Shown: positions 27,153 through 35,879 of the stretch, piece after piece
How the letters are laid out: every line of letters begins with the position of its first letter
Numbering within the stretch: position 1 is the first letter of the stretch
From: Nocardioides salarius
GTDB taxonomy: Bacteria > Actinomycetota > Actinomycetes > Propionibacteriales > Nocardioidaceae
Assembly: GCF_016907435.1 (NCBI RefSeq)
Contig: NZ_JAFBBZ010000001.1
Span: forward strand, 2,294,001-2,358,000
DNA length: 64,000 nucleotides
Reading direction: 5' to 3'
The notes under the pieces: generated by a model
The model's input: only the letters and a program-made list of their open reading frames with translations
Databases searched by the model: none
What the model was told of the DNA's origin: nothing
Program-made: the position numbers and the translations under genes

Positions 27153-29197
27153 CGCGAGACGCCTTCCTGGTGGTGCGCGGGTCGCTGTCGGATCGGGAGT
27201 CGGCGCAGCCACAGCCACACCCCGTGCAGCCGGATCAGCGCGGATCCTCGCAGGGCGGCGGGTGCGGCGCGCAGGGCGCTGCTGGTGCTCCGCTTCCCCG
27301 TCAGCGACGCGCTGAACCGTGCGTCGCCGTCGGAGTGCAGGGTCACGGCGATGTCGAGGCTCTCGCCGGGCACCGGCACCGCCAGCTCGTAGTGGCCGTC
27401 GGTGCCGTGGAACGGCGAGACGTACATGGCCTTGCCGGTGCGGGCGCGGCCCTGCTCGTCGGGCTGGACGAGGTAGGCGTGCCGGTCGCCGTAGGTGTTG
27501 TGCACCTCGACGACGCAGGCCTCGACCCCGCCGTCGGGCGCGAGCGCCCAGAAGACGGTGATCGGGTTGAAGCAGTAGCCGAACGCCCGCGGCTGCGCGG
27601 CCATCAGCACCCGGGTGTCGCGGCGCAGCGTGACGCCCTGCAGGTCGAGGAAGTGCTCGACGTTCTCGCGGATGCTGCGGTCGGGGGAGCCCAGGTGGTC
27701 GCGGGCCTCGAAGGAGCCGCGCAGCCACGACGTGGACTTGTGGTCGGGCAGGTCGTCGAGGTCGACCAGCCAGGTGTGCGAGTGGTGCGTGAACGCGCGC
27801 CTGAACGGCGTGCGGCGCTGGTGGCGGATGGTGGTCTCGTAGATGACGCCGGCCTCGACGTCGGCCGCGGTCGCCTGCTCGGGCCAGGTCAGGCCCAGTC
27901 GTTCGACGGCCCGCAGCCCCGACCGTGCGCCGTCCTCGTGGAAGCCCCACCCGTGGTAGGCGCCGGCCAGCGCGACCCGGTCGGTGTCGAGCTCGCCGAG
28001 GCGGGCCTGGGCGGCGACCGAGGCGGGGGTGTAGAGCGGGTGCTCGTACTCCATCCGGTCGATCACCGTGGCCGGGTCGACGAGGTGCTCGCCGCCGAGG
28101 GTGACCAGGTAGTGGGTGTCGGTGTCGAGGCGCTGCAGGCGGGTCAGGTCGTAGGTGACCACGACGCCCTCGACACCGTCGGGGCGCTCCTGCGCGTCGG
28201 AGGGGCGCAGGAAGTTCCACGACGCCCAGGTGCCGTGCAGCCGCGGCAGCACCGAGGTGTCGGTGTGCAGGAGCGCGGTGTTGGGCGAGTAGGGCATCGC
28301 GCCGAGCAGCTCGCGGTGCAGCGGCGTCGGCTCGGCCAGCATCGCCAGGGTCTGCGAGGGGTGCGTGGCCAGCACCACGGCGTCGTACGACGCGGTGGCA
28401 CCGTTGCCGTCGGTGACCTCGACGCCACCGGGCGTCTCGAGGACCGAGGTGACCTTGGTGCCGAGCCGCACGTCCTGGAGCGCCGCCCCGACCCGCTGCA
28501 CGTAGGTGTGCGAGCCGCCGGTGACGGTGCGCCAGGTCGGCGAGCCGAAGATGCTCAGCATCCCGTGGTGCTGCAGGAAGCTGAAGAGGTAGCGCGCGGG
28601 GTACTCGAGCGAGACCTCCGGGTCGCACGACCAGACCGCGGCGACCATCGGCTCCATGAAGTGGCGCACGAAGAAGTCGCTGAAGCCGCCGTCGGCGAGG
28701 AACTCGCGCAGCGTCCGCTCGTCGCTGCGCCCCCGCTCGTCGGTGGCCGCGAGCAGGGCGCGGGCCCGGCGGTGGAAACGGGGGATCTCGGTGAGCATCC
28801 GCAGGTACGCCGGGCGCGCCAGGTGGCCCCGCGAGGGGACCACCCCGCGGCGCCCGAGGGCGCCGGCCCACTCGAGGTCGGAGTCGTCGTCGCGGATCGA
28901 CATCGACATCTCGGACTGCTGGGTGGGCACGCCGAGCTCGGCGAAGAGACGCAGCAGCGTGGGGTAGGTGCGGCGGTTGTGCACGATGAAGCCGGTGTCG
29001 ATGCCCAGCTCGTGCTGGCTGCCGTCGGGCCGGGTCTCGGGCACCCGGTGGGTGTCGGCGTGCCCGCCGAGCCGGTCGTCGGCCTCGTAGAGCGTGACGT
29101 GGGCGGTGCGCGAGGCGACGTACGCCGCGGTCAGCCCGGCCACGCCGGAGCCGACCACCGCGACCCGTCGGGGCGCAGCCGGGGTGGGACCGGCCAC
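27149..29197 (-). CDS. FAD oxidoreductase fused to DUF1365
   Basis: 682 residues. Residues about 10-435 form an amine-oxidase-like FAD protein: VAVVGSGVAGLTAAYVASR dinucleotide motif, LGIDTGFIVHNRRTYP, and a closing AGAYHGWGFHEDGARSG motif. Residues about 450-670 form a complete DUF1365 domain (IYETTIRHQRRTPFRRAFTH at its start, PRAFGYCFNPITVFWAL in the middle, KAMYVSPFHG later). In M. tuberculosis these are two genes, Rv0449c and Rv0448c. The joint near 436-450 has no stop or gap, so this is a true fusion. It starts at GTG 29197, one base after the rskA stop. It probably acts on the same acyl chains as the downstream methyltransferases. Confidence 0.9.
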   Translation of the reverse strand: MAGPTPAAPRRVAVVGSGVAGLTAAYVASRTAHVTLYEADDRLGGHADTHRVPETRPDGSQHELGIDTGFIVHNRRTYPTLLRLFAELGVPTQQSEMSMSIRDDDSDLEWAGALGRRGVVPSRGHLARPAYLRMLTEIPRFHRRARALLAATDERGRSDERTLREFLADGGFSDFFVRHFMEPMVAAVWSCDPEVSLEYPARYLFSFLQHHGMLSIFGSPTWRTVTGGSHTYVQRVGAALQDVRLGTKVTSVLETPGGVEVTDGNGATASYDAVVLATHPSQTLAMLAEPTPLHRELLGAMPYSPNTALLHTDTSVLPRLHGTWASWNFLRPSDAQERPDGVEGVVVTYDLTRLQRLDTDTHYLVTLGGEHLVDPATVIDRMEYEHPLYTPASVAAQARLGELDTDRVALAGAYHGWGFHEDGARSGLRAVERLGLTWPEQATAADVEAGVIYETTIRHQRRTPFRRAFTHHSHTWLVDLDDLPDHKSTSWLRGSFEARDHLGSPDRSIRENVEHFLDLQGVTLRRDTRVLMAAQPRAFGYCFNPITVFWALAPDGGVEACVVEVHNTYGDRHAYLVQPDEQGRARTGKAMYVSPFHGTDGHYELAVPVPGESLDIAVTLHSDGDARFSASLTGKRSTSSALRAAPAALRGSALIRLHGVWLWLRRLPIRQRPAHHQEGVSR

Positions 29198-29198
29198 G

Positions 29199-29927
29199 TC
29201 AGGCCTTCGCGAAGTCGATGACGATGGCCGACTCGAAGTTCGGGGTGGTGGACCCGCCCTCCGGCTCGACGGTGATGCCGACCGCCTCGGCGGTGGCGGC
29301 GTCGCCGGAGAGCAGCACGACGTTGTCGGGACCCTTGGGCATGAACCCGGCGGCCTTCATCCGGCCGTCGCGCTGGAGCCACAGCTCGTAGACCAGGCCC
29401 TCGCCGGGGTCGGCCATGTCCTCGGTGACGATGACGGCCTGGCCCAGCGAGACCGATCGGGTCACGGTGGCCTTGGCGCCGTCGTCGAAGGTGCGGGTGA
29501 CGGTCTCGGCGTCCTCGGCCTGGAGGACCTGGGTGACCGCCTTGGGGGTCGCCACGACCTCGCCGGCCTCCTGCACCGAGGAGTCCTCCCACGGCTGGGT
29601 GACGGCGACGACGCCGCCGACGCCGAGGAGTGCTACCACTGCAGCTGCGGCGGCGACCAGAACCGGAAATCGACGGGTCCGGCGGACCTCCTGCACCAGC
29701 GGGGGCAGGGGACGCACGGTGGCGACGTCGGCGAGCAGCCGCTCGCGCAGCGCCGCCGGCGGGGCGACCGGGGCGACCTCGGACAGGACGCCGGAGGCCT
29801 CGCGCAGCGAGTCGACCTCGTGGCGGCACTCGGCGCACTCGGCGAGGTGCCGCTCGAAGTGCATCCGCTCGATGTCGTCGAGGGCGTCGACGGCGTAGGC
29901 GCCGGAGAGCGCGTGGACGTCGTTCAC
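29199..29927 (-). CDS. rskA: Anti-sigma-K factor RskA
   Basis: 242 residues from GTG 29927, overlapping the sigK stop by 4 bases. The N-terminal zinc-type anti-sigma domain shows H27-x3-C31-x2-C34; one membrane segment runs about 88-110; the rest is the extracytoplasmic RskA domain ending with LWLQRDGRMKAAGFMP and STTPNFESAIVIDFAKA. It holds SigK inactive at the membrane and releases it after regulated proteolysis; in mycobacteria the signal is redox-linked. Its coupling to sigK and to lipid genes matches the mycobacterial sigK locus. Confidence 0.92.
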   Translation of the reverse strand: MNDVHALSGAYAVDALDDIERMHFERHLAECAECRHEVDSLREASGVLSEVAPVAPPAALRERLLADVATVRPLPPLVQEVRRTRRFPVLVAAAAAVVALLGVGGVVAVTQPWEDSSVQEAGEVVATPKAVTQVLQAEDAETVTRTFDDGAKATVTRSVSLGQAVIVTEDMADPGEGLVYELWLQRDGRMKAAGFMPKGPDNVVLLSGDAATAEAVGITVEPEGGSTTPNFESAIVIDFAKA

Positions 29928-30532
29928 TGGCCTACTCCCATCGTGTCTCGCAAGCGGATCAGTCCGTCGCGTATTCGTGTCTTGGCTGTGCCGACCGGAA
30001 GGTCGAGCATGCTGGCCACCTCGGTGTGCGTGTAGCCGCCGAAGTAGGCCAGCTCGAGGGCCTCGCGCTGCACCGGGGTGAGCGTCGTGAGGGCCTCGCG
30101 GACCCGGCGGGCCTCCATCGAGGCGTGGGCCGCCTCGGCGGTCGAGTCGTGCTCGACCGGCTGGTTGTGCTGGTGGTACGTGGTGTCGCGCCGCGTGGAC
30201 GCCTCGGCCGAGCGGACCCGGTCGACGGCCTTGCGGTGCACGATCGTGAGCAACCACGACAGCGGGCTCCCGCGGTCGGGGTCGAACCTGGCCGACTGGC
30301 GCCAGACGTCGAGCATGGCCTCCTGGAGGACCTCCTCGCTCTGGGCCGGGTCGCGCACGACCCGGAGCACCAGGCCGAAGGCCCGGGAGGCGACCGCGTC
30401 GTAGAGCTGCGCGAACGCCTGCTGGTCCCCCTTGGCGGAGGAACGGAGGAGATCTGCGAGGTCCGGGGGCGCGGCCCCGCCGGCCGGGGACCCCTCGGGG
30501 TCCCCGGCGACGGTCAGCCTTGGCTCAGTCAC
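29924..30532 (-). CDS. sigK: ECF sigma factor SigK
   Basis: 202 residues. Region 2 spans about 25-95 (FAQLYDAVASRAFGLVLRVV; DVWRQSARFDPDRGSPLSWL) and region 4 about 130-190 (LTPVQREALELAYFGGYTHTEVASMLDLPVGTAKTRIRDGL). These are the marks of the SigK/RskA family. It is flanked by rskA downstream (4-base overlap) and by a fasciclin lipoprotein gene 38 bases upstream on the same strand, matching the SigK regulon of M. tuberculosis in which MPT70/MPT83 are the main outputs. The GTG start lies just past a hairpin. It should direct transcription of the whole module, itself included. Confidence 0.93.
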   Translation of the reverse strand: MTEPRLTVAGDPEGSPAGGAAPPDLADLLRSSAKGDQQAFAQLYDAVASRAFGLVLRVVRDPAQSEEVLQEAMLDVWRQSARFDPDRGSPLSWLLTIVHRKAVDRVRSAEASTRRDTTYHQHNQPVEHDSTAEAAHASMEARRVREALTTLTPVQREALELAYFGGYTHTEVASMLDLPVGTAKTRIRDGLIRLRDTMGVGQ

Positions 30533-30535
30533 GTG

Positions 30536-30574
30536 CTGATCTTCTCGCGTTGATGCTCAGTCGCGAAAGATCAG
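30536..30574 (-). terminator. Hairpin between the fasciclin and sigK genes
   Basis: CTGATCTTCTCGCG (30536-30549) and CGCGAAAGATCAG (30562-30574) pair with one bulged base around a 12-base loop. It overlaps the fasciclin stop codon and ends 4 bases before the sigK start on the minus strand. It could attenuate read-through or shield the fasciclin mRNA, giving far more lipoprotein than sigma factor. Confidence 0.6.
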
Positions 30575-31224
30575 GGCATCAGCACGGCGTCGACGACGTA
30601 CACGGTGGCGTTGGCGGTGGGGATGTTGCCGCACAGCACGTTCGCCGGGGTGTCGCCGTTCTGGACGGTCATGCCGTCGGTGTCGCCCTCGATGGTGAGG
30701 GTGTCGCCGTTGAGCGTGTCCTGCTCGCCCACGACGGCCTCGGGGTCGAGCTGCTCGCCGATGACGTGGTGGGTGAGGATCGCGGTGAGGGTCTCCTTGT
30801 CGGCGAGGACCGCGTTGAGGTCCTTCTCCGGGATGGCCGTGAACGCGTCGTCGGTGGGAGCGAAGACCGTCAGGGCCTCGGCACCGTTGAGGGTGTCGAC
30901 GAGGTCGGCCTCGCCCACCGCGGTCACCAGGGTGCCGAGCAGCGGGTTGTTGCTGGCGGCGGTGGCGACCGGGTCCTGGACCATGCCGTCGAAGGAGCCG
31001 GCACCGTCCTGCGGCACGGCCGAGCAGGCGTCACCGAAGGTCTGGTCGCCGGCGGAGGCCTCGGCGGTCTCCTCCTCGGTGGGCTCGTCGGTGGTCTCGG
31101 AGCTGGTGTCCTCGGACGCGGTGCTGGTCTCGTCGGCGTCGTCGCCACAGGCGGCGAGGCCGAGGGAGAGGGTGAGGGCCGTGGCGGCCAGGGCGCCGGT
31201 GCGCTTGAAGGTGGTGTTCTTCAT
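30571..31224 (-). CDS. Fasciclin-domain lipoprotein (MPT83-like)
   Basis: 217 residues. The signal peptide ends in a lipobox LAAC with C26 as the acylated residue; a Thr/Ser/Glu-rich linker (about 28-60) spaces a single fasciclin domain (about 75-217) with the [12 protein letters not shown] and [10 protein letters not shown] motifs. The domain also has two cysteines (in GDACSA and VLCGNI), as in MPT70/MPT83. It would be anchored outside the membrane and is an adhesion-type module; in mycobacteria these proteins are the major SigK targets. The gene precedes sigK in the same direction and has a candidate SigK promoter. Confidence 0.92.
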   Translation of the reverse strand: MKNTTFKRTGALAATALTLSLGLAACGDDADETSTASEDTSSETTDEPTEEETAEASAGDQTFGDACSAVPQDGAGSFDGMVQDPVATAASNNPLLGTLVTAVGEADLVDTLNGAEALTVFAPTDDAFTAIPEKDLNAVLADKETLTAILTHHVIGEQLDPEAVVGEQDTLNGDTLTIEGDTDGMTVQNGDTPANVLCGNIPTANATVYVVDAVLMP

Positions 31225-31271
31225 GGGGGATCGTGCCTTTCGTTGGCTGAACTTGGTGGCTGGACACTGGT

Positions 31272-31299
31272 TGTTCGGTGCTGCCCCGGGCCCGGATTG
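31272..31299 (-). promoter_or_regulatory. Candidate SigK promoter of the fasciclin gene
   Basis: On the minus strand CAATCC (31299-31294) and CGAACA (31277-31272) are 16 bases apart, about 47 bases before the start. Mycobacterial SigK promoters are described with CCATCC and CGAATA-like elements, so the match is partial. Confidence 0.5.
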
Positions 31300-31310
31300 G
31301 CCGGATGGGG

Positions 31311-31329
31311 GCAGATCGTGCGGATCTGC
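31311..31329 (-). terminator. Hairpin after the molybdopterin oxidoreductase gene
   Basis: GCAGATC (31311-31317) and GATCTGC (31323-31329) are perfect arms with a 5-base loop, 22 bases past the stop on the minus strand and upstream of the fasciclin promoter. There is no T-run. Confidence 0.5.
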
Positions 31330-31351
31330 TGTGAGCCGGGTCACGCACGCG

Positions 31352-32953
31352 TCACGTGACGGTGACGCGCAGCTCCTGGATGCCGCTCGCGCCCTCCGGG
31401 AAGGGCATGGCGCGAGCGGGGGTCTGGGTGGTGCCGTCGCCGCTGATGGCGCGCGCGGCGACGGTGTGGCCGCCCTCGCTGGCGTCCCAGCGGTAGAACC
31501 ACTGGCGCCAGTAGTCGTTGTTGACCGACGGACCCATCTCGGCGTCCTGCCAGGCGCCGCCGTCGATGCGCACCTGCACCTTGTCGACGCCGCCCTTCTG
31601 CTGGGCCCAGGCCACACCGCCGATGACGTTCTCGCCCACCGGCAGCTCCTCGAGCGCGTTGGGGGTGTCGATGCGGGTCGAGACCTTGATCGGGGCGTCG
31701 GTGGCCCAGTCGCGGTCGGTCCAGTACGCCGACTTCTCGGCGTAGGTCGTCAAGGTGATGCGGGTGATCCACTTGGTGGCGCTGATGAAGCCGTAGAGGC
31801 CCGGCACGATCATCCGGGCCGGGAACCCGTGGGCGCGCGGCAGCGCCTCGCCGTTCATCCCGATCGCGATCATGGCGTCGCGCCCGTCGGTGGCCAGGTC
31901 GAGCGGGGTGCTGATGGTCATCCCGTCGAAGTCGGTGGAGTAGATCTGGTCGGCGGTGTCGCCGACGCCGGCCATGTCGAGCAGGTCGGTCAGGCGCACC
32001 CCGAGCCAGCGCGCACCACCGACGAACTCGCCGCCGACGCTGTTGGAGACGCACGTCATGGTGATGTCGCGCTCGATCAGGTCCATCTCGAGCAGGTCGT
32101 CGAAGGTCAGCGTGATCTCGCGCTCGACGTCGCCGTCGATGGTCAGCGTCCAGCTGTCCTGGTCGATCACGGGGGTGTCGAGGCGGGTGTCGACGCGGTA
32201 GAAGTCGGCGTTGTCGATGCGCAGCGGGGTGATGCCCTCCACCTGGCCCTCGAGGCCCTGGGGGAAGGGGTCGGCCGGCGAGGCCGGGTCGGGCAGGGCG
32301 ATGTCGACGTTGCCGCTGCGCAGGCCGGTGATGAAGCGACCCGCTCCGCCCAGCACGGCGGCCGCGGCGGCGAGGGCGCCCGCGGCGACCAGGACGCCCC
32401 GGCGGCTCGCGCCGGTGCCCGCCTCGCGGGGCTGGCGGGGCTGGCCGGGCTCGGCCGCGCTGGTGGCGGACGCCTTGGCGTGCAACCACCACAGCGACGC
32501 GACGCCGGTGACGGCGGCGACCAGGCTGGGCAGCAGCTCGGTGACGCTGCCCTGCACGACGGCGGCGGCCGCGGCCAGGGCGACCAGGGCGACCAGCAGG
32601 CCGGCGCCCAGCGCCAGGCGCCGGCGGGCCAGCACGCCCGCCACCCCGGCCAGGACGAGCACGACCAGCACGACGGAGCCGACCAGGATGATCTTGTCGG
32701 CGGCGCCGAACTGGCGGATCGCCCACTCCTTCAGCGGGGTGGGGGTCAGGTCGATGACCTGCGAGCCGACGGCCAGCACCGGCGACGACGAGGGAGTGGT
32801 CACGGCGGCGACGAGGTGGGCCGCGGCCATGCCCAGCAGGGTGGAGACGACGCCCAGGCCGGCCCACAGGGCGGTGCCGGCGATCCGCTCTGATCGCGGC
32901 GGTCGGGGCGAGGCGCCGGGGTCGGGGGTGCGGTCGGACGTGGAGGTGGCCAT
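31352..32953 (-). CDS. Membrane-bound molybdopterin-dependent oxidoreductase (sulfite-oxidase fold)
   Basis: 533 residues. Residues about 25-155 hold four membrane segments; a further hydrophobic segment behind paired arginines ([20 protein letters not shown], about 184-203) leads to an extracytoplasmic molybdopterin domain (about 235-420) with C301 in [10 protein letters not shown] as the molybdenum ligand, then a dimerisation domain (about 425-533). The layout fits the sulfite-oxidase superfamily with a YedZ-like membrane part replaced by four helices. A CATCC-N17-CGAACC pair lies 6 bases before the ATG, hinting at SigK control. The substrate is unknown; methionine sulfoxide or sulfite are possibilities. 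Confidence 0.9.
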   Translation of the reverse strand: MATSTSDRTPDPGASPRPPRSERIAGTALWAGLGVVSTLLGMAAAHLVAAVTTPSSSPVLAVGSQVIDLTPTPLKEWAIRQFGAADKIILVGSVVLVVLVLAGVAGVLARRRLALGAGLLVALVALAAAAAVVQGSVTELLPSLVAAVTGVASLWWLHAKASATSAAEPGQPRQPREAGTGASRRGVLVAAGALAAAAAVLGGAGRFITGLRSGNVDIALPDPASPADPFPQGLEGQVEGITPLRIDNADFYRVDTRLDTPVIDQDSWTLTIDGDVEREITLTFDDLLEMDLIERDITMTCVSNSVGGEFVGGARWLGVRLTDLLDMAGVGDTADQIYSTDFDGMTISTPLDLATDGRDAMIAIGMNGEALPRAHGFPARMIVPGLYGFISATKWITRITLTTYAEKSAYWTDRDWATDAPIKVSTRIDTPNALEELPVGENVIGGVAWAQQKGGVDKVQVRIDGGAWQDAEMGPSVNNDYWRQWFYRWDASEGGHTVAARAISGDGTTQTPARAMPFPEGASGIQELRVTVT

Positions 32954-32959
32954 GGAGGT

Positions 32960-32987
32960 GGTTCGGAGCGGGCCCCCGCGCCGGATG
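32960..32987 (-). promoter_or_regulatory. Candidate SigK-like promoter of the molybdopterin oxidoreductase gene
   Basis: On the minus strand CATCC (32987-32983) and CGAACC (32965-32960) are 17 bases apart, with 6 bases to the ATG at 32953, so the transcript would be leaderless. The pair resembles the element before the fasciclin gene. Confidence 0.45.
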
Positions 32988-33002
32988 CCTGCGCGGGCGC
33001 GG

Positions 33003-33008
33003 CAGGAT
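33003..33008 (+). promoter_or_regulatory. Possible -10 box CAGGAT of a leaderless promoter
   Basis: CAGGAT is followed by 7 bases and ATG 33016. The same hexamer precedes the starts at 21581 and (minus strand) 21522. Confidence 0.45.
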
Positions 33009-33015
33009 GTGGCGC

Positions 33016-33786
33016 ATGTCGCACGAGAACACCCCTGACGAGCCCCTGGTCCGCTACGAGGTGGCCGACGGCGTCGCCACCGTCACCCTGGACTCCCCGC
33101 ACAACCGCAACGCGCTCTCGCGGCGCCTGGTCACCGAGCTGTTGGCGGCGCTCGAGCGCGCCGCCGCCGACGAGGCGGCCCGGGTCGTGCTGCTCGCTGC
33201 GACCGGCAAGGTCTTCTGCTCGGGCGCTGACCTCTCGGAGGCCGCGGGCGGCTCGATGGAGGAGGGCGCCCTCACGATCGTCGCGATCCAGCGCGCCGTG
33301 GCCGCGCACCCGAAGCCGGTCGTGACCCGCCTGCAGGGCCCGGTGCGCGCCGGCGGCATCGGCCTGGTCGCGGCCAGCGACGTCGTGGTCAGCGCCGAGG
33401 GTGCGACCTTCGCCCTGACCGAGGTCAAGCTCGGGCTGGCCCCCGCCGCGATCTCGCTGACCGTGCTGCCCCGGATGACCAGCCGGGCTGCCTCGCTGGC
33501 CGCGCTGGGCGGTGAGGTCTTCGACGCCGCGGCGGCGCTCGAGCACGGCCTGGTGACCCGGGTGGTGCCCGCCGAGGGTCTCGACGCGGCCGTCGAGGAG
33601 GTCTGCGCCTCGTTGGCGAGCGGCTCGCCGCAGGGCCTGCGCGAGACCAAGGCGCTGCTCAACCGCGACCTGCTGGCCCGCATCGACGAGCGCGGTCCCG
33701 AGCTGGCCGCCCTCTCGGCGCGCCTCTTCGGCTCCGAGGAGGCCAAGGCGGCGATGACCGCCTTCCTGGCCCGTGGCCGGGGCTGA
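33016..33786 (+). CDS. Enoyl-CoA hydratase/isomerase family protein
   Basis: 256 residues, the usual crotonase length. The oxyanion-hole segments are ATGKVFCSGADLSEAAG (about 62-78) and QGPVRAGGIGLVAASDVVV (about 107-125). The second catalytic Glu position falls in FALTEVKLGLAPA. The family covers hydratases, isomerases and decarboxylases acting on CoA esters. It stands alone, divergent from the molybdopterin oxidoreductase, so it is not obviously part of the AtuA-like operon 13 kb away, although that operon lacks a hydratase. An in-frame start at 33007 would lie within the promoter box and was not chosen. Confidence 0.88.
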   Translation: MSHENTPDEPLVRYEVADGVATVTLDSPHNRNALSRRLVTELLAALERAAADEAARVVLLAATGKVFCSGADLSEAAGGSMEEGALTIVAIQRAVAAHPKPVVTRLQGPVRAGGIGLVAASDVVVSAEGATFALTEVKLGLAPAAISLTVLPRMTSRAASLAALGGEVFDAAAALEHGLVTRVVPAEGLDAAVEEVCASLASGSPQGLRETKALLNRDLLARIDERGPELAALSARLFGSEEAKAAMTAFLARGRG

Positions 33787-33788
33787 GC

Positions 33789-35879
33789 CTAGGAGCGGGC
33801 GATCCGGTCGAGCTCGGTGCGCAGCTTCTGGTTCAGCGCCCGGGCCAGGCGGTGCACGAACGTGACCGTGAGGTGGCCCCGGAAGTAGTAGACGACCTGG
33901 TCGTCGACGACCGTCGGGCAGCGCTCCTCGCGGCACAGCCAGGGCAGCGGGTCGACGAAGCCCAGGCCCAGCTCGTCGCTGAGCTCCTCCTGCGCCTCGA
34001 GGATCCGCGTCACCTCGGGGTCCAGGCTCATCTCGCAGTCGGCGGGGGTGGCGCCCTCGGTGTCGAGGCAGGCCACGAGGTCCTCCTCCCGGTCCAGCCA
34101 CGGCGTCTCGCCGAGCACCACGACGTCGGCGCCGCCGGCCTGCAGCCGCTCGGCGCTGCGCCGCATCCCGGCCACCCACTGCTCGCCGAAGTCGTCCTGG
34201 GCCATCGTCGACATCACGACCACGTCGGGCGCGAGGTCGTCGACCTCGTCGAAGGCCCACTCGCGCCACTGGGTGCAGTCCTCGCGGGACAGCGAGGGCG
34301 CGTCGGCCAGCGTGCAGCCGGTCTTGACCAGGTGGTGGACCCGCCAGCCCCGGGCCTGGCCGATCTGGTCGAAGGCCGGCAGGAACATCCCGGCGTGCGA
34401 GTCGCCGATGACCACGACGTCGTCGAGGTCCTGGCCGTCGCGCGCGCCGACCGTGCACACGTCGTGGGAGGTCTGGTCGGAGCTGCGGGCGTAGCAGCGG
34501 TTGTCGACCGTGCGGTGGAAGGTGTCGCCGCGCAGCTCGGAGAGCGGCGGCTCCAGCTCGTCGGCGACCGGCTCGTCGGACCGCTCGAGGGCCTCGCGCA
34601 GGTCGCGGCGCGGCTGGCGGGTCGCGGTGGGGAAGTCCTTGCCCGAGGCCCGCTCGGCGCGCTCCACGCGGGCGAAGTACTCCGACTCCTGGTCGAGGTC
34701 GGGCCCGTTGGCGCCGACGACCACCACCGAGGTGACCAGCACGGCCACCGAGGCGGGCCACCAGGCCAGGGCGACCAGCCGCGCCGGCCGCAGCCGCCCG
34801 GTGTGGAAGGGCACCTCGACCAGGGTGTGGGTCAGCATCGTGGCGAGCACCGCGAGCCCGATCGCGCCGACGAGCTCGAGGAGGGTCGGCTCGCGGCCCA
34901 GCCGGGCCTCGGCCAGCACCAGCACCGGCCAGTGCCACAGGTAGAGCGAGTAGGAGCGGTCCCCGAGCCACTGCAGCGGGGCCACCCCCAGCAGCCGGCC
35001 CGCCGCGATCCTGCCGGGACCCGCTTCAGGACCCGGCGTGCCCGCGGCCACCAGCAGGCAGGTGGCCGCGACCGGGAGCAGGGCGACCGCGCCGGGGAAG
35101 GCGCTCGTGTCGTCGATCACCCACAGCGACAGGCCCAGCCCGGCGAGGCCGACCCAGCCGGCTGCGGTGCGCAGGCCGGCGGGCAGTGCCGCCAGGCGCG
35201 GCACCAGCAGCGCGAGACCGGCCCCGGCGCCCAGCTCCCAGACCCGGGTGGTGGTGGTGAAGTAGGCGGCCTCGGGCGTGCTCGCGGTCAGGCTCACCGA
35301 CCACGCGAGCGAGATCGCGACGACCGCCGTGACCAGCAGCCCCAGCGCGGGCGAGCGGCGTACGCCGCGACCGCGCAGCCGGGTCGCCAGCAGGGCGGCG
35401 CCGAGCACCAGCAGCGGCCAGCCCAGGTAGAACTGCTCCTCGACGGCCAGCGACCAGTAGTGCTGGAAGGGCGACTGGTCGGCGCCCTGCGCGAAGTAGT
35501 CGGCGCCCTGCGCGGCCAGGTCCCAGTTGATCGCGAAGAGCGCCACGAGGACCACGTCGCGGGTGACCTCGGCGGTGCGCACGTCGCCGAGCACCAGCAC
35601 CGAGCCGAGCAGCGTGGCCAGCGCCACCAGGGTGGCGGCGGGCAGGATGCGCCGCGCCCGGCGGGCGTAGAAGTCGCGCAGCGAGATCGTGCCGCTGCGC
35701 TCCAGCTCGGCCAGCAGCAGCCCGGTGATCAGGAAGCCCGAGAGCACGAAGAAGACGTCGACGCCCAGGAAGCCGCCGGGCAGCCAGCCGGCGTGGTCGA
35801 GGACGACCAGGCCCACCGCCACGGCGCGCAGGCCCTGGATGTCGCGGCGGTGCGGTCGCGACCGCGTCGCGCCGGGCAC
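33789..35879 (-). CDS. OafA/YrhL-type membrane acyltransferase with SGNH domain
   Basis: 696 residues from GTG 35879, which shares its G with the stop of the upstream sulfatase gene (TAGTG). The N-terminal acyltransferase-3 domain (about 10-395) has some ten membrane segments, with RDIQGLRAVAVGLVVLDHAG and FFVLSGFLITGLL at the start and SLAVEEQFYLGWPLL later. The C-terminal SGNH hydrolase-like domain (about 460-690) has VVVIGDSHAG with the catalytic Ser. Such enzymes O-acetylate surface polysaccharide. A longer N-terminal frame was rejected because it would overlap the sulfatase. Confidence 0.9.
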   Translation of the reverse strand: MPGATRSRPHRRDIQGLRAVAVGLVVLDHAGWLPGGFLGVDVFFVLSGFLITGLLLAELERSGTISLRDFYARRARRILPAATLVALATLLGSVLVLGDVRTAEVTRDVVLVALFAINWDLAAQGADYFAQGADQSPFQHYWSLAVEEQFYLGWPLLVLGAALLATRLRGRGVRRSPALGLLVTAVVAISLAWSVSLTASTPEAAYFTTTTRVWELGAGAGLALLVPRLAALPAGLRTAAGWVGLAGLGLSLWVIDDTSAFPGAVALLPVAATCLLVAAGTPGPEAGPGRIAAGRLLGVAPLQWLGDRSYSLYLWHWPVLVLAEARLGREPTLLELVGAIGLAVLATMLTHTLVEVPFHTGRLRPARLVALAWWPASVAVLVTSVVVVGANGPDLDQESEYFARVERAERASGKDFPTATRQPRRDLREALERSDEPVADELEPPLSELRGDTFHRTVDNRCYARSSDQTSHDVCTVGARDGQDLDDVVVIGDSHAGMFLPAFDQIGQARGWRVHHLVKTGCTLADAPSLSREDCTQWREWAFDEVDDLAPDVVVMSTMAQDDFGEQWVAGMRRSAERLQAGGADVVVLGETPWLDREEDLVACLDTEGATPADCEMSLDPEVTRILEAQEELSDELGLGFVDPLPWLCREERCPTVVDDQVVYYFRGHLTVTFVHRLARALNQKLRTELDRIARS

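Noticed and set aside
31349..31368. GCGTCAC/GTGACGC stem at the end of the molybdopterin gene
   Set aside because: It overlaps coding sequence and the stop codon; the hairpin at 31311-31329 is a better terminator candidate.
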